Below the pieces are notes generated by a model. It did no database searches and was not told the origin of the DNA. It worked only from the letters and a program-made list of their open reading frames with translations. A DNA stretch of 64,000 nt. It comes from CAYZED01 sp964477445 (GTDB lineage Bacteria; Bacillota; Clostridia; Lutisporales; Lutisporaceae). The DNA lies in contig CAYZED010000004.1 of the NCBI GenBank assembly GCA_964477445.1, positions 1-64,000 on the forward strand, read 5' to 3'. The position numbers and the translations under genes were made by a program. Every line of letters begins with the position of its first letter. The first letter of the stretch is position 1. Shown piece after piece: positions 15,984 to 26,342 of this stretch.

Positions 15984-16910
15984 TTATCTTCTCAATAGAA
16001 TCCTACCATTTACTATATCCTTTAAATTTTCATAATCGAAATAATTCATTTTTTCTAAATTAGAGAGTATTTCCAAGCTGTCTTTTTGGTAATTTGCATA
16101 GTGTGTAGCCACGCAAAGCGCTGCCAAAGCGTCTAAATTTTTTGGATTCAATGCAACAGCCTTTTTTGCCACGTCTACTGCTTTTATATCGTCATATGAA
16201 TCAATGTAAATTCTTGTTAAAGAAATATATGCCTCAATGGAATCCTTATTGTAACGAAAAACTGATTCTGCTACTTCTTTAGCTTTCTCAAAATATGCCA
16301 ACTCGCGATATGCCGAAGCTAGATTTAATATAGCGGGTACCATATCTTTCTTGAATTTTAGGATAGTTTCATAAGTGTCCTTAGCTTTAACATAATCATA
16401 AGATCTCATGTATGTATTGCCGAGCTCAAAAATTCCTAAATAATCATCCGGAAATTTATCCGTATAATGAATTAAATCCTTAATCAATTCATAAATATTT
16501 CCATCTCCATTCTTCTCAAGTATTATCTCAAGCTCATCGCTCACAGTAAGTTCTTTATCAATTTTTTTAAACAAAATTGTGGATTTCTCAACTAAATTCG
16601 ATGACAACTTCAAAGTAGATATTTTTAGAAGAGCCTTTTTCATATAATCAATTTTTCCATCTAAAAAAGCAGCTTCCGAATAGTAATACATTAAGTCAGT
16701 ATTGTTTGGGTATTTTTCTGTTAAAGCTTTGTAATACTTAAAAGCTAACCCGTATGATTTGACTGATTTTTGTCTTTCTCCAAGTGCAACATTCTTCTTA
16801 AAATCATTTCTATTAATTAGTCCAACAATAATAAATATTGAACATGTAATCAGCAATAAAATATTTAGCCAAACAAGTATTCTTTTTATTCTACCGAAAA
16901 AATTACCCAT
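15984..16910 (-). CDS. membrane-anchored TPR-repeat protein
   Basis: One N-terminal membrane segment (RILVWLNILLLITCSIFIIVGL, residues ~10-31) followed by a ~270-residue region of tetratricopeptide-like helices, including AFKYYKALTEKYPNNTDLMYYYSEA, AKDTYETILKFKKDMVPAILNLASAYREL and KAVALNPKNLDALAALC. TPRs mediate protein-protein contacts. ATG at 16910 follows GAGGAG. It is the upstream partner of the cNMP/DUF2225 gene, which also ends in TPR-like helices, so the two may work together. No enzymatic motif. Confidence 0.85.
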   Translation of the reverse strand: MGNFFGRIKRILVWLNILLLITCSIFIIVGLINRNDFKKNVALGERQKSVKSYGLAFKYYKALTEKYPNNTDLMYYYSEAAFLDGKIDYMKKALLKISTLKLSSNLVEKSTILFKKIDKELTVSDELEIILEKNGDGNIYELIKDLIHYTDKFPDDYLGIFELGNTYMRSYDYVKAKDTYETILKFKKDMVPAILNLASAYRELAYFEKAKEVAESVFRYNKDSIEAYISLTRIYIDSYDDIKAVDVAKKAVALNPKNLDALAALCVATHYANYQKDSLEILSNLEKMNYFDYENLKDIVNGRILLRR

Positions 16911-17103
16911 TTCAGGACTCCTCTCTCATGATTTTAATTTTTAGTACTGAGTATTATGAATTTTAAAACAATATATTTACAGTTCAGCGTTATTACTATA
17001 AAATTACACTAAACTAGCTTATAATGAATGTATATCTATTATACACTAATATTTTATTCTTACCAATTTGTAAATGCTAAATTATGTCAGTTAGGAGGGT
17101 GCT

Positions 17104-17532
17104 ATGGCTGTAATAAATTGTCCTATTTGCGGACGAATTTTCAATGATAATGATCAATATGCTGTTTGTCTATCCTGTATTTTAAAATACCAGGAAGAGT
17201 TTTCGCGTGTAAGAGATACTCTTTATGATCACCCAGAGTATAACATTGTTCAAGTTTCAGAAGTTACTGATGTCCCTATTTCTAGGCTTAAGCTTTTTCT
17301 TAAAGAAGGCCGTTTAATCGCTACAAACAATACATCTAGCTCTCTTCTAGCTTGTGAAGAATGTGGACAAGCTATCCAAACTGGTTCTTTATGCTTAGGT
17401 TGCGAACAAAAGAAAAACTTAAATACAAAAAAAGGTGTTTATGTTGGCTCAAAACAAAGTACTAAAATGCACTCGCGCGATAGCAAACCTTCAGCCACAA
17501 AAATTATAACAAATTCAAGGGAAAATAAGTAA
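17104..17532 (+). CDS. YvyF-like (TIGR03826, flagellar operon protein) protein
   Basis: A 142-aa soluble protein with an N-terminal zinc ribbon (CPICGRIFNDNDQYAVCLSC), a MerR-like helix-turn-helix segment (IVQVSEVTDVPISRLKLFLKEGRLI) and a second ribbon (CEECGQAIQTGSLCLGC). This is the order seen in YvyF, usually encoded among late flagellar genes next to flgM. Here there are no flagellar genes nearby: neighbours are a TPR protein and addA. ATG at 17104 follows TTAGGAGGGTGCT. Function unknown even in the family; the identification rests on domain order. Confidence 0.8.
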   Translation: MAVINCPICGRIFNDNDQYAVCLSCILKYQEEFSRVRDTLYDHPEYNIVQVSEVTDVPISRLKLFLKEGRLIATNNTSSSLLACEECGQAIQTGSLCLGCEQKKNLNTKKGVYVGSKQSTKMHSRDSKPSATKIITNSRENK

Positions 17533-17593
17533 CTCAACTTACGAAATTAGTAGATATCTTTACAAAAAAGCATCGTTTTTTAGAAATCTCTCA

Positions 17594-20500
17594 TCAAACC
17601 CAAATCTCATCTGAGTGCCTAAAAAAGTATAAACATTTAGAATCTACCCGCTCTTTTGTAACTTTTTCAACTGCTCTTTTATACCATTCAAGCTGAACTC
17701 TATAACTATTTGCAATTTTTTCAACTGCTCCTTTTTCATAATAGTCTGTTTTGTAATCTAAAAGTATCCATTTCCCTTTTTCAAAGAACATACAGTCAAT
17801 TATTCCTTGGAGTAAGGTTTCAGCATTTTTAGGCGAATCTGGATACCCCGCTTCTTTTGCTGGAATCATAATCTTGAAAGGTGCTTCTCTTAAAACGGTT
17901 TGACTATTTCTAATTCTTTTGCAAACATCTGATCTCAAAAAATTCTGAATCCAATCTATGTTTATTTCTTTTAAATCACTTTCCTTTATCATTTCTCTTG
18001 ATACTAAGCTATTGATAAAAGTAATTACGTTTTCTGGATCTGAATTGAAATCTAACATTTGCATAACAAAGTGCATTAAAGTTCCTTTTTCGGCAGAATT
18101 CAATCTTCTCTCAGATGACAAAAAAGTTGGTCTTTGTTCAAATTTCAATATTGGATTAATTGATTTATCTATTTCTAAACTATCTTTATAGTTTTCAAAT
18201 TCTAAAACCGAAGAATCATTTTTTTTCTTCTTTAGAGCTGTTACTGATATTTTCAATGGCCTTATTGTTTCTCCAATTTCCGGATAACTAAAATCTAATC
18301 TTCTGTCCACTTCCGTTTTTAAGAGCTCATAAGTACTAATATTCCCTTTTTCTTTTTCATTCTCATTTTCAATATTTTCATTATTTTCTCTGTAAGCATA
18401 ACTTATTTCATTATTTGCTATTACGTTTGCTTCCTCATGGCTATCATTTTGATTAATTTGCTCATCTCGATCATTTTTTTCTTCGCTTAAAGCACTTTCA
18501 ACTTTTTCTATTATTTTGTAATTAGCATTATTATTCGCAACGTAAAGTAATAACCAGTCAAAAAAACTGTTTGAGTTCAAGCAAGCATATTCTGATATTT
18601 TTCCAATTAGTGTTGTTGTAGTGCTTTTTGCAATTTTATCATTAATTTTTTTCCCTGAACCTAAAATTATGAGTTTTTCTTTTGCTCTAGTAAGTGCTAC
18701 ATACATAATTCGCATTTCTTCAGATAAACTCTCACGTTTTATCTCGTATTTGATACTCTCTTTAACTATAGAGGAGTATTTATAATTTTCTTCAATTCTA
18801 AATATGTCCGCACCAAATCCTAATTTACCATGAATTAGTAAGTTTGCTAGTGTATCTCGTCTATTGAACCGTTTCGATGTGTTTGCAAATATCACAATCG
18901 GGTATTCGAGCCCCTTACTCTTATGCACGCTCATAACAGAAACAATATTTTGTCCATGTCCACTAAGCTTTGCTTTGTCAGAGCCAATTTCTTTGTCAAT
19001 TTGTTTTTCAAGGTATTTTACAAAGTTGAAAAGACCTTTATAACTTGTTTTCTCATAAAGTGCTGCCTTTTCATACATAAGTCTAAGATTGGCTTGTCTT
19101 TGTTTACCTTTTGGCAAAACAGTTGCAAAGTTGTACAAATTTGTCTCTTCATATAGCCACCACAATAACTTGTCCGACGACAGATATTTCGATTCGCCTC
19201 GCCATTTATCTATTCTTTCTGTAAATTTTAAGCATTTTTCAGCAAGTAAGCTATCTTCATTTAACGATTCTAGGACTACTAATTCATAAAAATTCATTTT
19301 TGTAATTTTTTGTTTGAATGTTATTGTATCTCGACTACGCAAAAGAACAAGTTCACTATCAGTAAAACCGAAAATAAAAGATCTCAAAACTGCTAAAATG
19401 GGAATGTCCTGAAGTGGATTGTCTAATATTTTTAGAAGTGAAAATACCAAAGATATCTCTAAACTCTCAAAATAACCTCCATCAACTTCCATATAGAATG
19501 GAATATCCTTTTTTATAAAAGATTCTTCCAACCTCTTATTAAACCCGCGTGGCGATCTCATCAGCACCGCAATATCTGAATACTTAGCAGGTCTATATGA
19601 ATTCGACTTATTATCCCAGACAGGGTATCCCTCATTAATTAATTCTGTAATAATCTTTGCAATATATTCGCTCTCTTCGTTAGTTATATCGTTTTTTTCT
19701 TCTATTCCATTTGACTTATTTATTTTATATTCATTACCTATTTCACTTTCTTCACTTTCAGGTTTTTCGCTTTCTATAAAATGAATTTCAACCCCTGGCT
19801 CTTTTTTAACGAATGATTTAGTCGATTTGATCTTCGAATACTCTTTCGGAAAAAGTGGATAATAGTTAGCACCAAATTTAAGTACCTCATCACCAGAGTA
19901 ATCTATATCGCCTATTTTTTCGCTCATTATGGCGTTCATTATTGAATTAATTCCTTCAACTACTTCAATTCTACTTCTGAAGTTTTTGTTCAAAACTATA
20001 AGCCTTTCAGGCGCGCTTTCATCTTTACTAAATGACTTCATTTTACCTTTGAAAAGACTTGGATCTGCCTTTCTAAAGGCATAAATACTCTGTTTTAAAT
20101 CCCCAACCATAAAAATATTTTGCTCTGGTTTAATCCTTCTAACCCTCGAAACGGATAAAATTACTTCCTCTTGGACAAAATTAGAATCTTGATACTCATC
20201 AACATAAATCTCCTCGAATTGATTCCTATATTTTTCAGCTGCTAAGTTTTTCGAGCTGTCATAAAAAATCGTCAATGCCATGTGTTCCATATCACTGTAA
20301 TCAATAACGTTTAGATTCTTTTTTTTGTTTGTAAATTTTTTGTAAAAGACTTTTGTTAATTCGACTATATCACAACTATGTTTAGCCACTTCATTCATTT
20401 CTGAAAAAAGCTCTTCACTGGATGCATAAAAGAAATTTTCGCTAATTGATTTTAGTTCTTTTTTATACAAATTCCTAATTTCAACGACTCGTTCTTTAAG

Positions 20501-21469
20501 GTCGGAAGGAGCATTTTTCACAGGTTTTAGTCGATCAAAACTAATATCTTTTATTAAATCTCTAATATCGTCGAATTTTGAATATTCAATTGCTTCCAAA
20601 AGTGAAATCACATAATCTTTTTCAATATTAAAGTTAGGCAAATAAGGCTTTAGCGTATCTTCCGAATTAATTATATCAATAGCTATTACCATTTCATCAA
20701 CATTTTGTCTGAGGATAGTGTTGACAATACTTAGAATAGCTTTCCCTTGCTTGGTTTTAGCAAAGTCATCAGTTTCAGTAACATTTAACTCTAAAACAGC
20801 GTTTTCCATCCATTCTAAAGGCCATGCCTCATTCATTATCTGATTATAAACTCTAATCAATAGCTTTTTTAATTCATCATCACTTCTGTTCCCTGCATAT
20901 CTATCTAGTAATCTCATAAAACTCTCAGCTAGTTCGCTTTTTTCATCAAGATCCGGACCTTGATTTTGCCCTTGATCTGGATTTATGACTTTCTTTTCAT
21001 CATTGTCTTCTGAATAGTGTTCATCATAGAGTTCATCAAAATACTCTTCTGCAGTTTCTTCTAATAGCATCTCAATTTCTATACTATCCGCTATTCTAAA
21101 AGATGGATCAATATCAATCATGTGAAAATTATCTCTTATGACTTGTAAGCAAAATGAGTGAATCGTCATAATCCAACTATTATCAAGGAGAGCTAACTGA
21201 CGTTTAATTCTTCCCGGAAAGCAACCTTCTTTTTCGAGCTTTCTAAGTTTTATTCCAAGACGCTCTCTCATTTCTGCTGCTGCCGCATTAGAAAACGTTA
21301 CAATGAGCATTCTATCAATATCAATAGGGTTTTCTTCGTCAAATATTCTTCCGATTATTCTATCCACAAGTACTGATGTTTTCCCCGACCCAGCAGCCGC
21401 TGATATTAAAAGGCTTGCGTTACGTGAGCCAATTGCTGATTTTTGTTCGTTAGTTAAACTAAAACTCAC
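17594..21469 (-). CDS. addA: AddA helicase-nuclease subunit
   Basis: UvrD-type 3'-5' helicase fused to a RecB-family nuclease; with AddB it resects double-strand breaks for recombination. Walker A AAAGSGKT is at residues 24-31; helicase motifs include the Walker B EIYVDEYQDSN, GDLKQSIYAFRKADP and the late motif VMSVHKSKGLEYPIVI, then EEMRIMYVALTRAKEKL. The nuclease core near the C-terminus shows GIIDCMFFEKGKWILLDYKTDY. At 1291 aa it is of normal length but carries two Asn/Glu-rich insertions (near 170-180 and 1010-1060). GTG start directly abuts the addB stop. Confidence 0.96.
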   Translation of the reverse strand: MSFSLTNEQKSAIGSRNASLLISAAAGSGKTSVLVDRIIGRIFDEENPIDIDRMLIVTFSNAAAAEMRERLGIKLRKLEKEGCFPGRIKRQLALLDNSWIMTIHSFCLQVIRDNFHMIDIDPSFRIADSIEIEMLLEETAEEYFDELYDEHYSEDNDEKKVINPDQGQNQGPDLDEKSELAESFMRLLDRYAGNRSDDELKKLLIRVYNQIMNEAWPLEWMENAVLELNVTETDDFAKTKQGKAILSIVNTILRQNVDEMVIAIDIINSEDTLKPYLPNFNIEKDYVISLLEAIEYSKFDDIRDLIKDISFDRLKPVKNAPSDLKERVVEIRNLYKKELKSISENFFYASSEELFSEMNEVAKHSCDIVELTKVFYKKFTNKKKNLNVIDYSDMEHMALTIFYDSSKNLAAEKYRNQFEEIYVDEYQDSNFVQEEVILSVSRVRRIKPEQNIFMVGDLKQSIYAFRKADPSLFKGKMKSFSKDESAPERLIVLNKNFRSRIEVVEGINSIMNAIMSEKIGDIDYSGDEVLKFGANYYPLFPKEYSKIKSTKSFVKKEPGVEIHFIESEKPESEESEIGNEYKINKSNGIEEKNDITNEESEYIAKIITELINEGYPVWDNKSNSYRPAKYSDIAVLMRSPRGFNKRLEESFIKKDIPFYMEVDGGYFESLEISLVFSLLKILDNPLQDIPILAVLRSFIFGFTDSELVLLRSRDTITFKQKITKMNFYELVVLESLNEDSLLAEKCLKFTERIDKWRGESKYLSSDKLLWWLYEETNLYNFATVLPKGKQRQANLRLMYEKAALYEKTSYKGLFNFVKYLEKQIDKEIGSDKAKLSGHGQNIVSVMSVHKSKGLEYPIVIFANTSKRFNRRDTLANLLIHGKLGFGADIFRIEENYKYSSIVKESIKYEIKRESLSEEMRIMYVALTRAKEKLIILGSGKKINDKIAKSTTTTLIGKISEYACLNSNSFFDWLLLYVANNNANYKIIEKVESALSEEKNDRDEQINQNDSHEEANVIANNEISYAYRENNENIENENEKEKGNISTYELLKTEVDRRLDFSYPEIGETIRPLKISVTALKKKKNDSSVLEFENYKDSLEIDKSINPILKFEQRPTFLSSERRLNSAEKGTLMHFVMQMLDFNSDPENVITFINSLVSREMIKESDLKEINIDWIQNFLRSDVCKRIRNSQTVLREAPFKIMIPAKEAGYPDSPKNAETLLQGIIDCMFFEKGKWILLDYKTDYYEKGAVEKIANSYRVQLEWYKRAVEKVTKERVDSKCLYFFRHSDEIWV

Positions 21470-24400
21470 TTATTCCACCGTCCCTTTCTCTTTTGGGATT
21501 TCTAACATATTCTCAAGCGCTTCTCCTTGAGAAATGGTTTTTAGATAATTATATTCATTTCCCATAATTGATGTGTCAAATTTACATATTGATAAATATC
21601 CACAATTTGTGCATGCAATATCCTTATCTGCTAATATAGGTTTAGCAGAAATTTCTCCTCGCTTTATTGATTCAACCTCGCTAATTAGTTTTTCTCTTAC
21701 AAATTCGCACACCCTATTAAAATCATTTAGTGCTAATGTCCCCTTAACGTCAGTGATATCCATACTTGATTCAGTTTTGTTTTCAAAATTCTCATCTAGC
21801 GCCGATAGAATATCCATATCATCTAAAGCTACTCCAGACATTTTAAGTTTCTTTGTAATTTCTTTTTCAACTTCCTCGAATTCTGTAATTTTCCCTAAAT
21901 TCAAAAGTGGTTCATCTAGTCTAAAATAAAGAGCTGCTCCTGGCTTTATTTCGTCGTTAATTTTTATGCAATCCATATATCCAAAAAGTTGCAATTCTGT
22001 CCCATAATATACATCTGAGAACTTCATCTCTTTTCTTCCCGTTTTATAATCTACAATCCTCGCATACTTAAATCCATCTTTTTCATAAATATCAAGCCTG
22101 TCAATTCTTCCTCTTATTTTTAGGTGAGTCCCATCCGAAAGTTTCATTGTGGCCTCGCCGAGCTTTGTCCCTGTTCCAAAATCTAATTCGTTCCCAATAT
22201 TCTTGAATTTACTGCTCTTAAAATGTTTGTTTATTAACTTTGATGCTCTTTTAGCTACCTTTTTTATTCTTCCAGCTAAATACTTATATTTCGATTTTGC
22301 GGCTAATATTCCTTCTTCCGAAATTTTATCGCAAATCTTTTCTGTTATTTTAGTTACCTCTTCATCTGATAACTCGCCAGGTTTTTTGCCCATTTTTATT
22401 ATTTCGCTCATTGTTACATAAATAATTTCATGCAAAATATTCCCTACGTTTATCATATCTAGTTTAAATACTTCTCTATCTTTAGCGCTGAGTGCTGAAC
22501 TTATAAACCAAGAAAAAGGGCACTTATTATAAGATTCCAATCTGCTAATTGAAGTCAAAAAATCTCCCCCAGACATCAATTTCAATGCATCCCCTGAAAT
22601 ACCTAACGAGTTAGTTTTATATTCTGATGCCTCTTCAAGTTCATATAAAACATCCCTATATTTTTCAGACGAGTTAAACCACTCTTTAGATAACATAAGT
22701 TCAGTGCTAACTACTTTGTCTTTAATTCTAGCGGATATCTTTGATAAGGTAGCTTGTGGAGAAGATATTTCATCAATGTTTTTTTCGCGCTCATACACTC
22801 CACTGGTAAATAATACTTCCGTATTCTCCAATTTCAATTCATTAACTAACTTAGCCGGCCTTTTTCCACTACCATTCAAATCTCCAAGCGAATAACTAAC
22901 AAAAATATTTTCAGATGGCGCATTTATACATTGATAAATGAGAAATTCTCTCTCAAAAGTTCCCGATTTCGAATCGGGTGCGAGTCTGAAACCTATCTTT
23001 TCTAGGAATTCTCTTTCCCTATCGTTTATAAGTCCTGAATCACTAATCGGAGTAGGAAAAACGCCTTCATTTGTACCTATGATGAAAAGTGATTTAATTT
23101 TGTGATGTCTCGATCTATCTAAATCTCCAACAATTACTTGATCTACTGTGCTAGGTGCCATTCCTGGTGACATCTGCTCTAAGCCTAGCATTAACAGTTC
23201 TCCAAAAAGTTCAAATGAAATTAAATCATCGCCAGATATTAAAACCATTTCATTTACAATCTCTGTGAATGAAACCCAAATTTTTTCCTGTAAGGTAGCT
23301 AATGAGACTTCTCCCTTCAGATTTAACAGACTAGCTTCTTCCGCCATTTTTTCAGATAGTTTAATCTCATCAACAAAATCAAAAAAAACGCTTCCCAAGT
23401 CATTACATTTTTTCTCTCCCTTTGAGTACTCGAAAAGTTTTTTTAGTGGCGAAATAACCAATTCTCTAATTCTATTCATTTCAGTTATCTCATCTAGGTT
23501 CACCTTTTTATTGTAAGATGTTCTTTCTAACCCTTTTTCCCAATATTTATCTTCCGAAAAATAATACCCTGTTAGTCCAAATTTCAGACAAAAATTCTCA
23601 AAAGCATCTAATTCATCGATAGTAATGTCATAATTTTCTGATTCACCTGCTATAAAACCTGATTTTAAATACTTAAAAACGCTGTCATAAGACCATTTGC
23701 TTTCATATATCTTAAATAAACTCGAAATAATCGAAAGAATAGGGTGTGCCACAATTTTCTTTTTCAAATCGACAAATACAGGTATTTCATAAAGCTTAAA
23801 AACATTCTCTAAGAATCTAGAGTATGTTTCTAAATCCCCTGTAACTACTGCAATCTCGTTAAATTTATGACTCTCATCTCTTACTAAGGTGATAATTTTT
23901 CTAGCCAACCAATCTAATTCATCCCAAACTTCTCTCGCTTCATAAATTTCTGTTTTTTTCGAGACAGATTTGCTTATTCCGTCCACTTTTAATATCTCAA
24001 TTTTTTTTCCATTCATTTCTGAAATATTTTCTAAACGGCAAAACGTTTTTTTCGCTGCAACAAAGGTATCTTCTGGCAATATATTGTCGAAATCACATAC
24101 AAAATCTGTACATAGCGTTACTGTAACATTACACCCCACATTTTCCATCGATTCAATTACTTTAAGTTCTTGAGGCGTAAAATCTTTGAATCCATCAATC
24201 CAGAAAGATGGTTTATCTGAATCTGTATTATTTTCAAATGCTTTAATATAATCGGCTAATCTATTCAAATTATCATCATCATCAGTAATTTCAGAAGTGA
24301 TATACTTATCATATTCTTGAAAAAGTTTGGCTAATTCTAGAGTTCTTTCCTCTATCAAGCCCTCTGCAAAACCCACAGTCAGCTCATTTATAAAAGTCTC

Positions 24401-24814
24401 CACTTTAATATCGTATCGTTTAAACTCTCTAAACGTTTTTTCAACAGAAGATATAAACCCTCTTTTTTCGGAAGCGCCCTTTAATATGTTAAGTTTTTCA
24501 ACATTTTTTCTCAAAATTTTGTCGATAATTAATACTCTTCCAACTTCGCTAATAGCCTCTTTGTATCTTCCATTTTTTGATTCTCTCAGGCGCTCATAGT
24601 ACCACTGAAAACTAAACACTTCTACTCCATTGAGCCCTAGTGCGCCAAAATACTCTATCGCTGTCAATTCTGATGACAACGAGATTTGATCTGGAACAAT
24701 ATATATCAGACTTTTTGTTGTTTCCCCATACTCATGAAGCTTTAAATTGCCATCTATTTCCTCGAAACACAAGTTTGTTTTTCCGGTTCCTGCTGTACCT
24801 ATTATAACTCTCAT
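21470..24814 (-). CDS. addB: AddB helicase-nuclease subunit
   Basis: Partner of AddA. Walker A GTAGTGKT lies at residues 6-13; the C-terminal RecB-type nuclease contains RIVDYKTGRKEMKF and ELQLFGYMDC. Four cysteines of the iron-sulfur staple are present: one in YNKCPFSWFI and three in CTNCGYLSIC close to the end. 1114 aa, normal. ATG at 24814 overlaps the stop of the DUF3343 gene by four bases (ATGA), and addA follows without spacing, so the three genes are translationally coupled. Confidence 0.96.
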   Translation of the reverse strand: MRVIIGTAGTGKTNLCFEEIDGNLKLHEYGETTKSLIYIVPDQISLSSELTAIEYFGALGLNGVEVFSFQWYYERLRESKNGRYKEAISEVGRVLIIDKILRKNVEKLNILKGASEKRGFISSVEKTFREFKRYDIKVETFINELTVGFAEGLIEERTLELAKLFQEYDKYITSEITDDDDNLNRLADYIKAFENNTDSDKPSFWIDGFKDFTPQELKVIESMENVGCNVTVTLCTDFVCDFDNILPEDTFVAAKKTFCRLENISEMNGKKIEILKVDGISKSVSKKTEIYEAREVWDELDWLARKIITLVRDESHKFNEIAVVTGDLETYSRFLENVFKLYEIPVFVDLKKKIVAHPILSIISSLFKIYESKWSYDSVFKYLKSGFIAGESENYDITIDELDAFENFCLKFGLTGYYFSEDKYWEKGLERTSYNKKVNLDEITEMNRIRELVISPLKKLFEYSKGEKKCNDLGSVFFDFVDEIKLSEKMAEEASLLNLKGEVSLATLQEKIWVSFTEIVNEMVLISGDDLISFELFGELLMLGLEQMSPGMAPSTVDQVIVGDLDRSRHHKIKSLFIIGTNEGVFPTPISDSGLINDREREFLEKIGFRLAPDSKSGTFEREFLIYQCINAPSENIFVSYSLGDLNGSGKRPAKLVNELKLENTEVLFTSGVYEREKNIDEISSPQATLSKISARIKDKVVSTELMLSKEWFNSSEKYRDVLYELEEASEYKTNSLGISGDALKLMSGGDFLTSISRLESYNKCPFSWFISSALSAKDREVFKLDMINVGNILHEIIYVTMSEIIKMGKKPGELSDEEVTKITEKICDKISEEGILAAKSKYKYLAGRIKKVAKRASKLINKHFKSSKFKNIGNELDFGTGTKLGEATMKLSDGTHLKIRGRIDRLDIYEKDGFKYARIVDYKTGRKEMKFSDVYYGTELQLFGYMDCIKINDEIKPGAALYFRLDEPLLNLGKITEFEEVEKEITKKLKMSGVALDDMDILSALDENFENKTESSMDITDVKGTLALNDFNRVCEFVREKLISEVESIKRGEISAKPILADKDIACTNCGYLSICKFDTSIMGNEYNYLKTISQGEALENMLEIPKEKGTVE

Positions 24815-25044
24815 AATTTACTCCTAGATGGCAGTTCACGCCTGTCTTTTACTTTAATCTCATTTAAATCAATAATCCTATTTATTTTTTCTGAATCCTC
24901 AAAATTATATTTTATGCATATACCACACGAATTTGAAAATTCCCTTGGAGTTGGAGAAACGATATGGTAAACTCCAGCTTCATTTAGTCTTTTATCTAAG
25001 TGCATAGCTTCATTTGCATTTGGAAAAACGATATAATAATTCAT
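24811..25044 (-). CDS. DUF3343 small protein (putative Se/S carrier-like)
   Basis: 77-aa protein starting MNYYIVFPNANEAMHLDKRL with PTPREFSNSCGICIKY, the cysteine-containing motif of DUF3343 proteins, sometimes annotated as putative selenium or sulfur carriers. Ferredoxin-like alpha/beta fold expected. It overlaps addB by four bases, making it the first gene of the addBA transcript; the family is more often found beside cysteine desulfurase or selenium genes, so this placement is unusual. No function is established. Confidence 0.78.
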   Translation of the reverse strand: MNYYIVFPNANEAMHLDKRLNEAGVYHIVSPTPREFSNSCGICIKYNFEDSEKINRIIDLNEIKVKDRRELPSRSKL

Positions 25045-25199
25045 AAAGAACTTTGCTCCCTTATTTTGTTTTTATGTGGCTATAATCCACTAAAATTATC
25101 CCATACTTCAGACTTTTAGGCAATGAAACCGTATCGTAATGGTAGTAAAAGAAAAACATGAAAACAAAAATCTCGGAATTATACTGTAGAAAGGAAAAT

Positions 25200-25388
25200 A
25201 TGGATTTGAAAACATATCGAAGGCGAGACTACGACGTAGAAATAGACGAAAGCGACAGACTAAAACAAATAGATAAAAACTACGAAAAAAATTCGAACTT
25301 CACACCAAAAGCGGGAAAAATAAAAATTGAATTTGACTATGAAGAAGATCCATATGAACCAGAGAAGAAAGGAAAAAAACAATGTTAA
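25200..25388 (+). CDS. 62-aa charged protein upstream of hflK
   Basis: Hypothetical, very hydrophilic, rich in Asp, Glu and Lys, with no membrane segment. The frame is open from 25158, but ATG at 25200 is preferred because GAAAGGAAAAT precedes it and nothing precedes the earlier ATG. Its 3' end overlaps the hflK start by 7 bp, so it is translated just before hflK, and its own end region (GAAAGGAAA) supplies the hflK ribosome site. No homologue is recognised; it may be a partner of the SPFH complex or a coupling peptide. Confidence 0.6.
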   Translation: MDLKTYRRRDYDVEIDESDRLKQIDKNYEKNSNFTPKAGKIKIEFDYEEDPYEPEKKGKKQC

Positions 25389-26323
25389 ACAAAATACGAA
25401 ACTTTGGGCTAAGTGGAATTGCCCTTATTATCCTCCTTGCTTTTTTTATCGCCAGTGGCTTTTACATCGTAAACTCTGGTGAAGAAGCCGTAATCCTTCG
25501 TTTTGGAAAATTTCAAACTGTAATTAGTGAAGCTGGTCCAAAATGGAGAATTCCGTTCATTGAAAAAGTTTATAAGGCAAACGTTAGTGAAATAAGTAGA
25601 ATGGAATTCGGTTTTGAAACCAAATCAGAAGGCAGTACTACAAATAACGCAGAATATGTTGAAAAAACTGAAGAAGCATTGATGCTTACTGGAGATGAAA
25701 GCCTAGCTCTTGTTGAGGTAATTATCCAATACAAAATTATTGATTCGAGAAAATACTTTTTTAATGTAGATGATCCTATAGGAACTCTAAGAGTTGTTTC
25801 TGAATCTTCTATAAGACGCGCTATTGCAAGTCATAATTTAGATGAAGCCTTAACTGATAACAAATTTGGTATTCAGCAAGAAATAAAAGAAAATTTACAA
25901 AAAATATGTGATAAGTATCAAATAGGTATTGCCATTACTGCAATACAACTCCAAGATGTAAATCCACCATCAGAAGTCGATGCTGCTTTTAGAGATGTTG
26001 CTAGTGCACTAGAAGATAAGACCAGCGAGATTAATAAAGCGACAAGTTATAGAAATGAAAAAATACCTGCGGCTAGAGGAAATGCCGCCCAAATGATTAA
26101 TCAAGCTGAAGGATACAAGGCTTCAAGAATAGATTACGCTAAGGGTGATGTTGCAAATTTTATACAAATTCTTGAAAGATACAAACAAGGAAAGCGTGTT
26201 ACACGAACGCGTATGTATCTTGAAACAATGGAAGAGATTTTACCAGGAATAGAGAAATATATAGTATCTGGAGATGGTGGAACTCTAAAATTACTTCCCC
26301 TAAATGAAGCGTTAACAAAGTAA
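25382..26323 (+). CDS. hflK: SPFH-domain protein, HflK-like
   Basis: One N-terminal membrane segment (residues ~8-30), then an SPFH/band-7 domain: GEEAVILRFGKFQTVISEAGPKWRIPFIEKVYK and VSESSIRRAIASHNLDEALT. A coiled-coil region follows (~210-270). HflK and HflC form a cage around the FtsH protease in other bacteria and limit its access to substrates; ftsH is not in the window. ATG at 25382 overlaps the upstream small gene. hflC follows after 19 bp, so the two form an operon closed by a strong terminator. Confidence 0.9.
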   Translation: MLNKIRNFGLSGIALIILLAFFIASGFYIVNSGEEAVILRFGKFQTVISEAGPKWRIPFIEKVYKANVSEISRMEFGFETKSEGSTTNNAEYVEKTEEALMLTGDESLALVEVIIQYKIIDSRKYFFNVDDPIGTLRVVSESSIRRAIASHNLDEALTDNKFGIQQEIKENLQKICDKYQIGIAITAIQLQDVNPPSEVDAAFRDVASALEDKTSEINKATSYRNEKIPAARGNAAQMINQAEGYKASRIDYAKGDVANFIQILERYKQGKRVTRTRMYLETMEEILPGIEKYIVSGDGGTLKLLPLNEALTK

Positions 26324-26342
26324 AGGAAGGAGTCATTAAAAT

